A stretch of DNA of 64,000 nucleotides from an uncultured Geobacteraceae bacterium (GCA_903875605.1 CAIQWT010000076.1:25251-89250); one strand, 5' to 3'. Positions 1 to 8,091 are shown, numbered from the stretch's first letter. A program made the numbers and translations. The notes: generated by a model not told the origin, from the sequence alone.

Positions 1-305
1 TTTCCAATGACATTGCCAAGTACTTTGCCATCATACCGGCAGCGCTGTTATCGATCTATCCCCAGCTGGGTGTGCTGAACGTGATGGGGTTAGCCAGTCC
101 TTTCAGCGCAATTCTGTCGGCGGTTATTTTCAATGCCATCATAATCCCTATGCTGGTGCCGCTGGCTTTGAAGGGGACCAGGTTCCGTCCCATGCCCGCT
201 GAGAAACTATTGATCCATAACCTGTTGATCTATGGTGTTGGTGGCATCATTGCCCCGTTTGTTGGGATCAAGGTTATCGACATGGTTATCGGCTTGATAG
301 TGTAG
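1..305 (+). CDS. kdpB: KdpB, potassium-transporting ATPase B subunit (3' end only)
   Basis: The reading frame is open from the window edge (first full codon at base 3) and ends at 303-305, giving about 100 C-terminal residues of the P-type ATPase subunit that hydrolyses ATP to drive K+ uptake through KdpA in the inner membrane. The fragment has the family's final membrane segments: [12 protein letters not shown], the NVMGLASP stretch, and the PLALKG turn followed by the last hydrophobic helix ending VIGLIV. The P-type phosphorylation and nucleotide-binding domains lie outside the window. kdpC starts 23 bases downstream in the usual kdpBC order, so the fragment is very likely the end of an intact gene. 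Confidence 0.95.
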   Translation, partial: SNDIAKYFAIIPAALLSIYPQLGVLNVMGLASPFSAILSAVIFNAIIIPMLVPLALKGTRFRPMPAEKLLIHNLLIYGVGGIIAPFVGIKVIDMVIGLIV

Positions 306-328
306 ATAATTAAAAAGGAGATAAACCC

Positions 329-898
329 ATGAAAGATATAAAACCGGCAATTCTGCTCTTCATCATTTTTACCATCATCTGCGGAGGTATATATCCTGCA
401 GTGGTTACTGGCCTGGCATATGCCATCTTCCCCAAGCAGGCTACGGGGAGTTTCATCACGGACAACAGTGGTAAGGAAATTGGTTCGACCTTGATCAGTC
501 ATCCCTTCTCAGATCCGAAATACTTCTGGCCGCGCCCTTCAGCCACAAGTGATTTCGGTAATAATCCCATGGCTTCTGGTGGGTCTAATGCTGGCCCTAC
601 AAATCCAGATTACTTGAAAACAGTGGGTGACCGAATCAAAGTGCTCCGCGATACAGGCGTGACCGGTCAGGTTCCAGCCGACCTGGTACAGGCTTCTGCC
701 AGCGGACTTGACCCGCATATTTCGCCCGAGTCGGCACTTTTACAAGTTCAACGTGTAGCCAAGTCACGTGGCGTATCTGAAGATGTGCTGAAAAAGGTTG
801 TGGCTAAGACTACCGAAGAGCGCCAATTTGGTTTTCTGGGGCAGCCGCGGGTAAATGTGCTTGTGTTGAATCTGGAATTAGATAGACTGTCACCATGA
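329..898 (+). CDS. kdpC: KdpC, potassium-transporting ATPase C subunit
   Basis: This is the 189-residue small subunit that stabilises the KdpFABC complex at the inner membrane. One N-terminal membrane helix spans about residues 7-32 (ILLFIIFTIICGGIYPAVVTG). A periplasmic domain follows with the family motifs: the YFWPRPSA stretch, SGGSNAGPTNPDYL, and ASGLDPHISPESA. The start is supported by an AGGAG ribosome site seven to eight bases ahead of the ATG at 329. The last four bases (ATGA) overlap the start of kdpD, suggesting translational coupling. Length and motifs match the family and nothing looks damaged. Confidence 0.97.
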   Translation: MKDIKPAILLFIIFTIICGGIYPAVVTGLAYAIFPKQATGSFITDNSGKEIGSTLISHPFSDPKYFWPRPSATSDFGNNPMASGGSNAGPTNPDYLKTVGDRIKVLRDTGVTGQVPADLVQASASGLDPHISPESALLQVQRVAKSRGVSEDVLKKVVAKTTEERQFGFLGQPRVNVLVLNLELDRLSP

Positions 899-3585
899 CC
901 GATAACGACGACATACGTCCTTCCCCCGAAGCAATGCTCAAGTTGGCCAATGCCGAAGAGGTTTCAGCTGAGCTGGGCAAGCTGAAGATCTTCCTTGGCT
1001 ATGCAGCTGGAGTTGGCAAGACCTACGCCATGCTGGAGGCCGCTCGCCAGAGAAAGAAGGATGGCCGCGACGTGGTGGTCGGCTATGTCGAATCTCATGG
1101 CCGTAGTGAGACCGATGCACTGCTGGAGGGAATGGAAGCCTTGCCGCGTAAGGAAGTCCAATATCTGGGAGTCGCACTGCCGGAGATGGACCTTGATGCC
1201 ATTTTGAGCCGTAAACCACAGATTGTTCTGGTGGACGAACTGGCTCACAGTAACGCCCCTGGTTCGAGACATGAGAAACGGTGGCAGGATGTTGAAGAGA
1301 TTCTTGAAACTGGAATTGATGTCTACACGACCGTCAACATTCAACACTTTGAAAGCCTGAATGACGTAGTAGCTCAGATCACCGGCATCGTCGTACGTGA
1401 AACAGTTCCGGATCGGCTATTGGATCTTGCCTTCGAGATCAAACTGATCGATATCTCTCCTGAAGATCTGATTCAGCGTTTGAACGAGGGGAAGATTTAC
1501 ATCCCAGATCAGGCTGCCAAAGCCATCGAGAAGTTCTTCCGTCCCGGAAACCTGATGGCTCTGCGGGAGCTATCGCTGCGCCGCACCGCCGCCCGAGTGG
1601 ACGACCAGATGCGGGCTTATATGGAGGTTCAATCCATCGCCGGACCCTGGCCCACAGCTGAACGGCTGCTAGTCTGCGTCAGTGGCAGCCCCTACAGTGA
1701 AAAACTCATTCGCGCCACCTGCCGCCTGGCTGAAGAACTTAAGGCACAATGGTTCACGGTCTACATTGAAACTCCGGCCGGAGGGCGACATGTTCAGGAA
1801 AACCGAGAGCGTGTTTGGCAGAACCTGAGACTGGCGGAGGGACTAGGTGCTCAGGTCGGCACGATAACAGCCACCGATGTTACCGATGCGGTCATGGAAT
1901 ACGCTGGTCGTCATAACATCACCAAGATCGTTATGGGCAAGCCCAACAAGCCTCGCTGGCGCGAAATTCTTAATCCACCTGTCGTTGACAGGATTATCCG
2001 TAGAAGTGGTGCCGTAGATGTTGTTATTGTAAGTTTTGAACAGGATAAATCCGCTGATGCCCATCCTTCTCCGAAGCGTCGACGTCCGTTCGAACTGCGC
2101 GGGTACGCTGCAAGCATGGCTCTCATAGCAGCCGCAACAGTACTATGCGAATTACTGCGCCCCTTTCTGGCACCGACCAACATGGTCATGTTCTATCTGC
2201 TGGCAGTTGTCATTGCTTCTGTACGTCTCGGACGCAAACCGGCCATTGCCAGTGCCTTTTTAGGCGTACTTGCGTTCGACTTCTTCTTCGTTCCTCCCCG
2301 CATGACCTTTGTAGTGGCTGACACCCAGTATCTTCTAACGTTCCTGGGGTTGTTCGTAGTAGGGGTTGTCATCAGTACCCTTGTTGCCCGTGCCAGAGAA
2401 CGGGCAGAAGTAATGCGGGCACGTGAGGTCCAAACTGCCAGCCTCTACTACCTGAGCCGCGATCTTGCCGCCTCTGCGAATATTGATGCCGTACTGAAGG
2501 CGGTGCTCAGAAACGTGGAAGAGGCGCTCAATGCCCAGATAGTGATTCTGCTGCCGGAAGGAGAACGGCTCGATATCATGGCGACCAGTGATGGGCTGGT
2601 GCTGGACATCAAGGAGCAGGCCGTGGCTGATTGGGCATTCCGCAACAGTCACCCTGCCGGACGTGCAACGGATACACTGGTGTCCGCCGACCTGATCTAT
2701 CTGCCACTACAGACTCCTGCCAGTGTCCTGGGGGTTATGGGTGTCAAATTGGAGAGTCAGCAAGACTACCATTCACAGGAAACACGCCGCCTGCTGGACG
2801 CTTTTGCTACCCAGGCTGCAATGGCCATGGAGCGCATCCGATTCTCCCGTCAGGCGGAGCAGGCTCAAATTCTACAGGCACGGGAAAATCTGGAACGCGC
2901 ACTGTTGAATTCAATTTCACACGATCTTCGTACTCCATTAGTTTCCGTGACCGGAGCTCTTTACAGCTTAAAAGAAGAGAGAGCCCACCTCAGCGACCAG
3001 GCACGGCGGGATCTTCTGGATTCTGCCTGTAGCGAGGCGGAGCGACTAAATCGTTTTGTTGGCAACCTGCTGGACATGACCCGCATTGAAGCGGGAGCAA
3101 TCAGGCCAAATGCTGAACTGTGTGATATACAGGATCTGGTCGGCTGCGCCCTAGCCGCAGTTGAACAGCGAATAGGTACTCGTTCTGTCGAGATCCAGTT
3201 ACCCGATGATCTGCCGTTGGTCTCCATGGATTTGGTATTGATGACCCAGGTGTTGGTAAATCTCCTGGACAACGCGCACAAATACGCACCAACGGAGAGC
3301 AGCATTGAAGTCAGTGCCACTACTGACAACGACTGGTTGTCTCTTGAGGTTGCTGATCGGGGTCCCGGAGTACCTGAACATGACCTGAGACGCGTCTTTG
3401 ACAAGTTCTATCGAATCCCGATTCCCGAGGGTGCTGGTGGAACCGGACTTGGGTTGTCCATCTGTAAGGGGATCATCGAAGCTCACGGCGGAGAGATAAG
3501 TGCAGAAAACCGCCTTGGCGGAGGGCTGAGAATTGAGCTACGTTTGCCACTATTAAGTACCAGGGAACTGAACCATGACAGCTGA
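895..3585 (+). CDS. kdpD: KdpD, sensor histidine kinase for K+ limitation
   Basis: This 896-residue full-length sensor kinase controls kdp expression by phosphorylating KdpE. Domains in order are: an N-terminal KdpD domain with a P-loop (GYAAGVGKT, residues 35-43), a universal-stress-protein-like domain (about 255-385), four clustered membrane helices (about 400-505), a GAF-like region (about 530-660), the dimerisation/phosphoacceptor domain with SHDLRTPL (phospho-His 676), and the ATPase domain with the N-box (LLDNAHKYAP), DRGPGVP and GTGLGLS. It overlaps kdpC by 4 bases and kdpE by 11, so kdpC-D-E is translated as one unit. All catalytic motifs are present. Confidence 0.97.
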   Translation: MTDNDDIRPSPEAMLKLANAEEVSAELGKLKIFLGYAAGVGKTYAMLEAARQRKKDGRDVVVGYVESHGRSETDALLEGMEALPRKEVQYLGVALPEMDLDAILSRKPQIVLVDELAHSNAPGSRHEKRWQDVEEILETGIDVYTTVNIQHFESLNDVVAQITGIVVRETVPDRLLDLAFEIKLIDISPEDLIQRLNEGKIYIPDQAAKAIEKFFRPGNLMALRELSLRRTAARVDDQMRAYMEVQSIAGPWPTAERLLVCVSGSPYSEKLIRATCRLAEELKAQWFTVYIETPAGGRHVQENRERVWQNLRLAEGLGAQVGTITATDVTDAVMEYAGRHNITKIVMGKPNKPRWREILNPPVVDRIIRRSGAVDVVIVSFEQDKSADAHPSPKRRRPFELRGYAASMALIAAATVLCELLRPFLAPTNMVMFYLLAVVIASVRLGRKPAIASAFLGVLAFDFFFVPPRMTFVVADTQYLLTFLGLFVVGVVISTLVARARERAEVMRAREVQTASLYYLSRDLAASANIDAVLKAVLRNVEEALNAQIVILLPEGERLDIMATSDGLVLDIKEQAVADWAFRNSHPAGRATDTLVSADLIYLPLQTPASVLGVMGVKLESQQDYHSQETRRLLDAFATQAAMAMERIRFSRQAEQAQILQARENLERALLNSISHDLRTPLVSVTGALYSLKEERAHLSDQARRDLLDSACSEAERLNRFVGNLLDMTRIEAGAIRPNAELCDIQDLVGCALAAVEQRIGTRSVEIQLPDDLPLVSMDLVLMTQVLVNLLDNAHKYAPTESSIEVSATTDNDWLSLEVADRGPGVPEHDLRRVFDKFYRIPIPEGAGGTGLGLSICKGIIEAHGGEISAENRLGGGLRIELRLPLLSTRELNHDS

Positions 3586-4273
3586 AAAAGCTACTGAAAA
3601 TCTTCCAAGAATACTGGCCGTTGATGATGAACTAGCGATCCGGCGGTTTTTACACACAGTCTTGCCCAGCGAGGAATTCTCACTTCACGAAGCGGAAAAC
3701 GGGCATGCCGGTCTTGCCGCTGCTGCTTCTTTCCGGCCGGATGTCATCCTGCTTGACCTCGGATTGCCCGATATGGACGGCATTGAAGTGATCAAAAGGA
3801 TTCGCGAATGGTCACAGGTACCGATCATCGTTTTGTCGGTCCGGGACAGGGAAAACGACAAGGTCGCAGCCCTCGATGCCGGTGCCGACGACTATCTCAC
3901 CAAACCATTTGGAGTAGGTGAATTGCTGGCCCGCATCAGAGCCAACCTGCGCCGTTCGCTGCAGGAGATTGCCGAGCCGGTATTCATTAGTAACGACTTG
4001 GAGGTGGATCTGGGCAACAGACTGGTGGCTGTGAATGGGGCAGCCATCTCACTGACCCCGACGGAGTACGATATCCTGCGCCTTTTGGTCACACATGCCG
4101 GCAAAGTTCTGACTCTCGGCCAAATACTGAAGCAGGTTTGGGGCATCGCCTATCTGGAGCAGCCCCACGTGCTGAGAGTCAATATCAGCAACTTGCGCCG
4201 TAAAATCGAGCATGATCCTTCTCGTCCACAACATATAACCACTGAGCCGGGGGTTGGGTATCGACTGAGATGA
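3575..4273 (+). CDS. kdpE: KdpE, OmpR-type response regulator
   Basis: This is a 232-residue two-domain response regulator. The receiver domain has the acidic pair DD at 17-18, phosphoacceptor Asp 61 in VILLDLGLPD, and the conserved Lys in the LTKPFG turn. The C-terminal winged-helix DNA-binding domain (about 130-232) has the OmpR/PhoB signature LTPTEYDILRLL and ends GVGYRLR. KdpE is phosphorylated by KdpD and activates kdpFABC transcription under K+ limitation. The start lies inside kdpD with an 11-base overlap. It is the last gene of the operon, and no clear terminator is visible after it. Confidence 0.96.
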   Translation: MTAEKATENLPRILAVDDELAIRRFLHTVLPSEEFSLHEAENGHAGLAAAASFRPDVILLDLGLPDMDGIEVIKRIREWSQVPIIVLSVRDRENDKVAALDAGADDYLTKPFGVGELLARIRANLRRSLQEIAEPVFISNDLEVDLGNRLVAVNGAAISLTPTEYDILRLLVTHAGKVLTLGQILKQVWGIAYLEQPHVLRVNISNLRRKIEHDPSRPQHITTEPGVGYRLR

Positions 4274-4609
4274 ATTTGTTTTAGCCTGCCAAGTATAGAG
4301 ATGCTTGTTTAAACTTTAGTATTTTAGAGTAGTTGAAGCGCAAAAGCACTTTCTCCCGCCTCGCGTATAAAGATACACGGTCTATATGTTTTATAGATAA
4401 TAACTTTTATTGATGATGAAGCCAGCATTTATTGCATTTTAAGTGTGCCTGAAGTGTTGTAAAACAGAGCTTAAATCTACTGTTTAAGTAGGGATATAGT
4501 GTTGCTTTACTCGGGAAAAAGTGTTCGAAAGGGTGTGTTCCAATACATTTAAAAATGGAGTGGTGCCAGTCACGATTATCGCCTGACAGCCACTCCACTT
4601 GGCTGAGAA
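4274..4609. other. Gene-free AT-rich spacer at the left edge of the island
   Basis: About 336 bases separate kdpE from the first island ORF. No open frame with a ribosome site or family resemblance was found on either strand. The visible structure is a minus-strand terminator hairpin at 4551-4597, a small imperfect dyad (CTTAAA at 4470-4475 with TTTAAG at 4483-4488), and at 4559-4581 an imperfect match to the 3' end of tRNA-Phe that could be a decayed attachment site. The stretch is visibly more AT-rich than kdpDE, consistent with the start of foreign or non-coding DNA. Confidence 0.6.
4551..4597 (-). terminator. Intrinsic terminator after the small island ORFs
   Basis: On the minus strand an 8-bp stem TGGAGTGG/CCACTCCA (4597-4590 with 4563-4556) encloses a further GTCA/TGAC pairing and is followed by TTTTTAAA. 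It lies 13 bases beyond the stop of the 93-residue ORF, where an operon terminator is expected. Confidence 0.7.
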
Positions 4610-4891
4610 TTACTGTTTCACTTCAGTGTTCCATTTAGCGCTGATTTCTATTCGAGCCGAATCAATGTCTGCTGCAAGTTGCTTGAGTGTCGTTGCATCA
4701 GAAGATCGAACCTTCATGTCCAGCAGTTTATTCAATGCCTGTGACAATGAGGCAAAAAACTTTACCGCTTCCCACTCTGTCACAACATTACCGTCAAAAT
4801 CGGTCCTGCTCCTTAATTGGCAGATTTCGTAATTCTGTGAGTCAGCTCGAAGAAGTATCGGTTCCTTCTTTATAGTGAATTCGATGTTCAT
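4610..4891 (-). CDS. Small phage-like hypothetical protein
   Basis: This is a 93-residue soluble, charged protein that I do not recognise with certainty. The start ATG at 4891 follows an AGGAG site (reverse strand of 4898-4904) and the ORF ends just before a terminator. The N-terminal half (FTIKKEPILLRADSQNYEI, then a WEAVKFFASLSQALNKLLDMKVR helix) loosely resembles small phage proteins that carry an N-terminal beta-hairpin and a C-terminal helical tail, but that resemblance is from memory. It is the last gene of a minus-strand run with the 60-residue ORF and the winged-helix gene, probably cargo of the decayed island. Confidence 0.6.
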   Translation of the reverse strand: MNIEFTIKKEPILLRADSQNYEICQLRSRTDFDGNVVTEWEAVKFFASLSQALNKLLDMKVRSSDATTLKQLAADIDSARIEISAKWNTEVKQ

Positions 4892-4903
4892 TTCTATATC
4901 TCC

Positions 4904-5086
4904 TTATTGTGGTATAAGTTTGATGGTAAAAGTGTCCTCACCAACTTCTCCCGAAGCGAGAGGCAGTTTCGTGATTGCCTGTTCCCTGATCATCTTTATG
5001 CCGGTAAGCAGATTTGCCATACCTGCCTTTTCAGATGCTGTGAGTGAACGGGGCTTCTTTATGAATTTGTGGATGTAATATTCCAT
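4904..5086 (-). CDS. Small hypothetical island protein
   Basis: This 60-residue basic protein (starts MEYYIHKFIKKPRSL, ends FTIKLIPQ) matches no family I know. It lies 12 bases upstream of the 93-residue ORF in the same orientation, suggesting co-transcription. The composition is helical and soluble, with no signal peptide or membrane segment. It is listed because its spacing and strand agree with the flanking island ORFs; by itself a 60-codon ORF could arise by chance. Confidence 0.45.
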   Translation of the reverse strand: MEYYIHKFIKKPRSLTASEKAGMANLLTGIKMIREQAITKLPLASGEVGEDTFTIKLIPQ

Positions 5087-5159
5087 TCATGACTTCTCTT
5101 TCTTTTATAAGTTGAAAACCGGAGGTGATGGCTAGAGGTATAGAATGTCTAAAGACCCG

Positions 5160-5861
5160 TTAAACAGGATGATAGGCATTCTCGTTAAAGGCTGCTTTAC
5201 CGACAAAGATCACATTCGGCCTGTCACGGCTTAAGGCTTCTTTATCGATACTGTTTAAGGCTTCTTGACTCGGCTTTTGTTTTCTTGCCGCGCGTGCTTT
5301 TGTGATGTTGGTATTGTCTCGCCTCGGTGGTTGCCATGACTGCCATTTGTCAGATAGACGGTATAGTGCCTTAACTCCGGTGCCATTGACCATGCCACCA
5401 GGTCGAGAGTATTCGATAAAGCCAATGTGCAATAGCAGTCGAATCGCTTTGGTGAACGTTGGCGGTGTCAGCTTAAATACTACTTCGGCTTCTGACACCG
5501 TGAAATCAAAGATTGGCCTACCGCTTGAGTCCTTCTCTCCCGCTTTTGCAGCACGTCCCGCTTTCGCCCTGCAGATAGTAACGACATCAGTTGCAGTTTT
5601 AGTCATGGATCGCCAAGCAGGAGCGGCAATCTCTGATGGGAATACTTGGCAAAACCATTTGTCAAACGATGGGAGTGCCTTTGAGTTACGCCCGTTAGCA
5701 AGGCTGCCTCTGTGACTTTTGGGTGATTTAGCAGCCGGTAAAGGGCTGTTAACTGGTGCTGACAACGATCTACCGGCTGGTAAAGGAGCCTTAGTCAGTT
5801 CTTCAAGAAACTCTGTAACTGGTAAAGCCAGCTTTAACTGCGCTCGATTCATAAGCACCAT
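5160..5861 (-). CDS. Winged-helix (replication/regulator-like) island protein
   Basis: This is a 233-residue basic protein. The N-terminal about 70 residues are low in complexity, rich in Pro, Ala, Ser and Lys. The middle (about 70-170) looks like a winged-helix domain: a WFCQVFPSEIAAPAW segment, then FTVSEAEVVFKLTPPTFTKAIRLLLHIGFIEYSR, typical of a recognition helix followed by a wing (GVKALYRLSDKWQSW). The tail is Lys/Arg-rich. Such proteins occur as plasmid or phage replication initiators and regulators, but the function here is not established. Either ATG 5861 or ATG 5852 may be the start. The 5' end overlaps the residual 3' end of the truncated integrase, so a deletion seems to have joined the two genes. 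Confidence 0.55.
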   Translation of the reverse strand: MVLMNRAQLKLALPVTEFLEELTKAPLPAGRSLSAPVNSPLPAAKSPKSHRGSLANGRNSKALPSFDKWFCQVFPSEIAAPAWRSMTKTATDVVTICRAKAGRAAKAGEKDSSGRPIFDFTVSEAEVVFKLTPPTFTKAIRLLLHIGFIEYSRPGGMVNGTGVKALYRLSDKWQSWQPPRRDNTNITKARAARKQKPSQEALNSIDKEALSRDRPNVIFVGKAAFNENAYHPV

Positions 5862-6477
5862 GTGCAGCCCACCGTTTTGAAGATAAAACTCGAGTGTTCC
5901 TGTCTACATGCCCACACACAACTGCATATTTAAAAATCATTCCGCAGTGGTGCCGAAGTCTGTGAGCGGAATCAAGCGCCCCTCGGCTTGCTACTCTCTC
6001 CAGAACTGTCAACAGCTCCTTCGGCTTGATTTCTGATATAGGACGAGAGCCAAGAGGTGGGAAGATGTCTTTTTGAAGACGGTGAAGGATGTCGGCTGCA
6101 TGGAGTGGAGTCCACTTTCCAGCTGACGAGAATTTGAGGTGCCACTGTCTGGCAATTCCTTCAAATGTGTTGGCGGCAATTTCTTTGCCGGTTGATTTGA
6201 GATTCTTTTTCATCTCGCCTGGATCAATGCCATTCGCAAGAAGTTTTCTCGCCTCTTCGCGGCGCTGCCTGGCCTCGGCAAGAGAGAGATTAGTGTAAGC
6301 GCCAAATGCCATCGTCTTGCGCTTGACTCCAAAACGATAATCAAAGCGCCATAGTTTCCCGTTAGTAGGTGTTACGAGCAGAAAAAGTCCAAAACCGTCC
6401 ATCAGTTTATATTCTTTTTCTTGTGGTTTTGCTGTTCTTACTTGGATTTCAGATAATGGTGCAATCCTTTTCGGCAT
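5803..6477 (-). pseudogene. Truncated P4-family tyrosine integrase
   Basis: The first about 190 codons match the N-terminal part of P4/DUF4102-type integrases: the arm-binding domain (LSEIQVRTAKPQEKEYKLMDGFGLFL begins the match; then FDYRFGVKRKTMAFGAYTNLSLAEAR), then the SAM-like core-binding domain up to FKYAVVCGHVDRN. After about residue 192 the similarity stops and unrelated sequence runs to a stop at 5803. The catalytic domain with the R..HxxR..Y residues is absent; intact members are about 400 residues. The start is good (AAGGAG about 7 bases ahead of ATG 6477). It sits 179 bases from the 3' end of tRNA-Phe, reading away from it, the classic position for a tRNA-targeting island integrase. 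It cannot be an active recombinase. Confidence 0.85.
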
Positions 6478-6593
6478 GGCAAATCTCCTTTTTGGAGTTA
6501 TCCAGGTTGCTTTGGAGGTGGAGTCACTCTATATATAACTCCATAACTCTTGGATTCTGCCATATCATAATGGACAACAATAGACAATAGACA

Positions 6594-6622
6594 AAGAAAA
6601 AGCCCTTATTTCTAAGGGCTTT
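6594..6622 (-). terminator. Terminator of tRNA-Phe
   Basis: A 10-bp perfect stem, AAAGCCCTTA/TAAGGGCTTT (6599-6608 and 6613-6622) with a 4-base loop, is followed on the minus strand by a T-rich run (TTTTTCTTTG). It is 34 bases beyond the mature tRNA-Phe 3' end, so it probably ends that transcript. Confidence 0.8.
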
Positions 6623-6655
6623 CTGGACTACATCGGACAAGTCCGGATATTTAAG

Positions 6656-6731
6656 TGGTGCCCAGGGACGGAATCGAACCGCCGACACGAGGATTTTCAA
6701 TCCTCTGCTCTACCGACTGAGCTACCTGGGC
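6656..6731 (-). tRNA. tRNA-Phe (GAA)
   Basis: This is a 76-base cloverleaf on the minus strand. Acceptor stem GCCCAGG pairs with CCTGGGC, the discriminator is A, and the CCA is encoded (6656-6658 read in reverse). The D arm has TAGCTCAGTCGGTAGAGCA. The anticodon stem GAGGA/TCCTC encloses loop TTGAAAA, giving anticodon GAA. The T arm has the GGTTCGATTCC motif. The gene has its own promoter just upstream and a terminator downstream. Its 3' end is the likely attachment site of the decayed island. Confidence 0.98.
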
Positions 6732-6744
6732 GAAAAGGATTTTC

Positions 6745-6774
6745 TTTATAACCTTTCAGTGTGCGCTCTGTCAA
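6745..6774 (-). promoter_or_regulatory. Sigma-70 promoter of tRNA-Phe
   Basis: On the minus strand a perfect -35 TTGACA (6774-6769) is followed after 18 bases by TATAAA (6750-6745), or after 17 by TTATAA. The mature tRNA begins about 14 bases further on at 6731. The tRNA is therefore probably transcribed independently of the radical-SAM gene upstream. Confidence 0.75.
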
Positions 6775-6786
6775 TAGTAAAGTTTA

Positions 6787-7863
6787 TCAATCGTCTTTTT
6801 TCTGTTGCATTTTTATCGGAACGTAATTGCAAAACGGTTCCTCTTCCATATAGTCGCCATGTACAGCATCTGCTCGAGCACGGCATCCTCCGCAAACATT
6901 CAGATATTCACACTGGCCACATTTTCCCTTATAGGATTTAAAATCACGAAGGTCTTTAAACATTTCTGAATTTTCCCATATTTCGCGGAAAGGAATTTGT
7001 TTGATATTCCCGGCTGTGCGGTGAAAATAGGAGCATGGCTTTACGTTACCAAAGCAATCAATCAAACAGATAGACTGCGCGGCAATACATCCTTTACCAC
7101 CACCTGTGGAGAATGTCAGAGAGCGTCGCTCAAATTTAGTGCCCTCGGCTTTTGCTTTTTGCGGTACGATTCTGTAGTAGTGAGGAGCACAGGTTGGGCG
7201 CATCAGGATGTCATCCTCACTCTTTTCCTGTTGATAGTGCCAATCCAGGATTTCCTCGTAGTCTTCTTTTGAGATGAGTTCGCTCATAATGTCTTCGCCG
7301 CGCCCAGTCGGAACGATCATGAACATATACCAGGCTGTCGCACCGAGCCCCTTTGCGGTTTTAAAAGTAGCTGCAATGTCGGTTTGATTACGTTTGGTAA
7401 AAGATGAGTTGATTAAAAACTTTTGGCCGTTTCGTCTGAAAATCTCCGCAGCCCGAATTACTCCATCAAATGAGCCAGGAGACTGGCGAAAATTATCGTG
7501 AACTTCCGCATTCGAACCATCAAGTGACAATGACACCATTTTTATGTCGGCCCGTTTCATTTTCAGACAGATTTCGTCTGTAACTAATGAGCCATTGGTC
7601 GCCATGCACATCCGGAGGCCGAGTGATGTCCCGTATTCAGCCAGTTCAAAAATATCAGGGCGCATCAGAGGTTCTCCACCGGAAAGAACCACAACCGGCT
7701 TGGAGAAGTCTGCAATTTCCTTGAGGAGTTTTTTCCCCTCTTCCGTTGAAAAGTCACCTTGTGAAGATGTCTGATCGGAAGAACAGCGACAATGTACACA
7801 GTGAAGATTGCATTTTTGCGTGGTTTCCCATGCTATCCATTTTGGAATAAATTCTGTACTCAT
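6787..7863 (-). CDS. Radical SAM/SPASM protein, AhbD-like (putative heme b synthase)
   Basis: This is a 358-residue radical-SAM enzyme. CxxxCxxC at Cys18-22-25 (KCNLHCVHC) binds the SAM [4Fe-4S] cluster, followed by the SGGEP motif and the MATNGSLVT strand. The C-terminal auxiliary-cluster region has the pattern [19 protein letters not shown], then [13 protein letters not shown]. The N-terminal [13 protein letters not shown], the VPTGRGED segment and the overall length resemble AhbD, which decarboxylates Fe-coproporphyrin III to heme in the siroheme-dependent pathway. NirJ/PqqE-type SPASM peptide maturases are the main alternative; no small precursor peptide gene is evident next to it. GGGAG precedes ATG 7863. 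A ferrochelatase gene also exists in this window, so the pathway assignment is open. Confidence 0.7.
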   Translation of the reverse strand: MSTEFIPKWIAWETTQKCNLHCVHCRCSSDQTSSQGDFSTEEGKKLLKEIADFSKPVVVLSGGEPLMRPDIFELAEYGTSLGLRMCMATNGSLVTDEICLKMKRADIKMVSLSLDGSNAEVHDNFRQSPGSFDGVIRAAEIFRRNGQKFLINSSFTKRNQTDIAATFKTAKGLGATAWYMFMIVPTGRGEDIMSELISKEDYEEILDWHYQQEKSEDDILMRPTCAPHYYRIVPQKAKAEGTKFERRSLTFSTGGGKGCIAAQSICLIDCFGNVKPCSYFHRTAGNIKQIPFREIWENSEMFKDLRDFKSYKGKCGQCEYLNVCGGCRARADAVHGDYMEEEPFCNYVPIKMQQKKDD

Positions 7864-8001
7864 ATTGCTCCCATAGCGTTATCTAAGTTAAGATCTTAAG
7901 CTCTAGCACTAAAAGAAAATCGTACCTGAATGACTGCGTAAACTCAAGAATATATTCAGTAGGCATGGTTACGACGGTTGCCGGTCTAAGCAAACAAGCA
8001 C

Positions 8002-8030
8002 TTGCAATCAAGGTGTACGTATAGTAGTAT
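8002..8030 (+). promoter_or_regulatory. Putative ppiD promoter
   Basis: TTGCAA (8002-8007) and TAGTAT (8025-8030) are separated by exactly 17 bases, a reasonable sigma-70 match, about 60 bases ahead of the ppiD start. The predicted transcript would begin around 8036-8038, at the foot of a GC-rich hairpin. Confidence 0.55.
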
Positions 8031-8037
8031 GCGCTCC

Positions 8038-8058
8038 CGCCGCCTTTCGCGGCGTTTT
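8038..8058 (+). other. GC hairpin in the ppiD leader
   Basis: A perfect 6-bp stem CGCCGC/GCGGCG (8038-8043 and 8049-8054) with a CTTTC loop is followed by TTTT (8055-8058). It has the form of a small intrinsic terminator but lies at the predicted 5' end of the ppiD transcript. It may act as a 5' stabilising stem, an attenuator, or the terminator of an unseen upstream transcript. Confidence 0.55.
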
Positions 8059-8091
8059 ACGTACATTCACCCCCTCAAGGAGCACCAATCC

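Noticed and set aside
8002..8091. TTG-start extension of ppiD by 30 codons
   Set aside because: The extension covers the promoter and hairpin; the ATG at 8092 has AAGGAG and gives the usual PpiD start.
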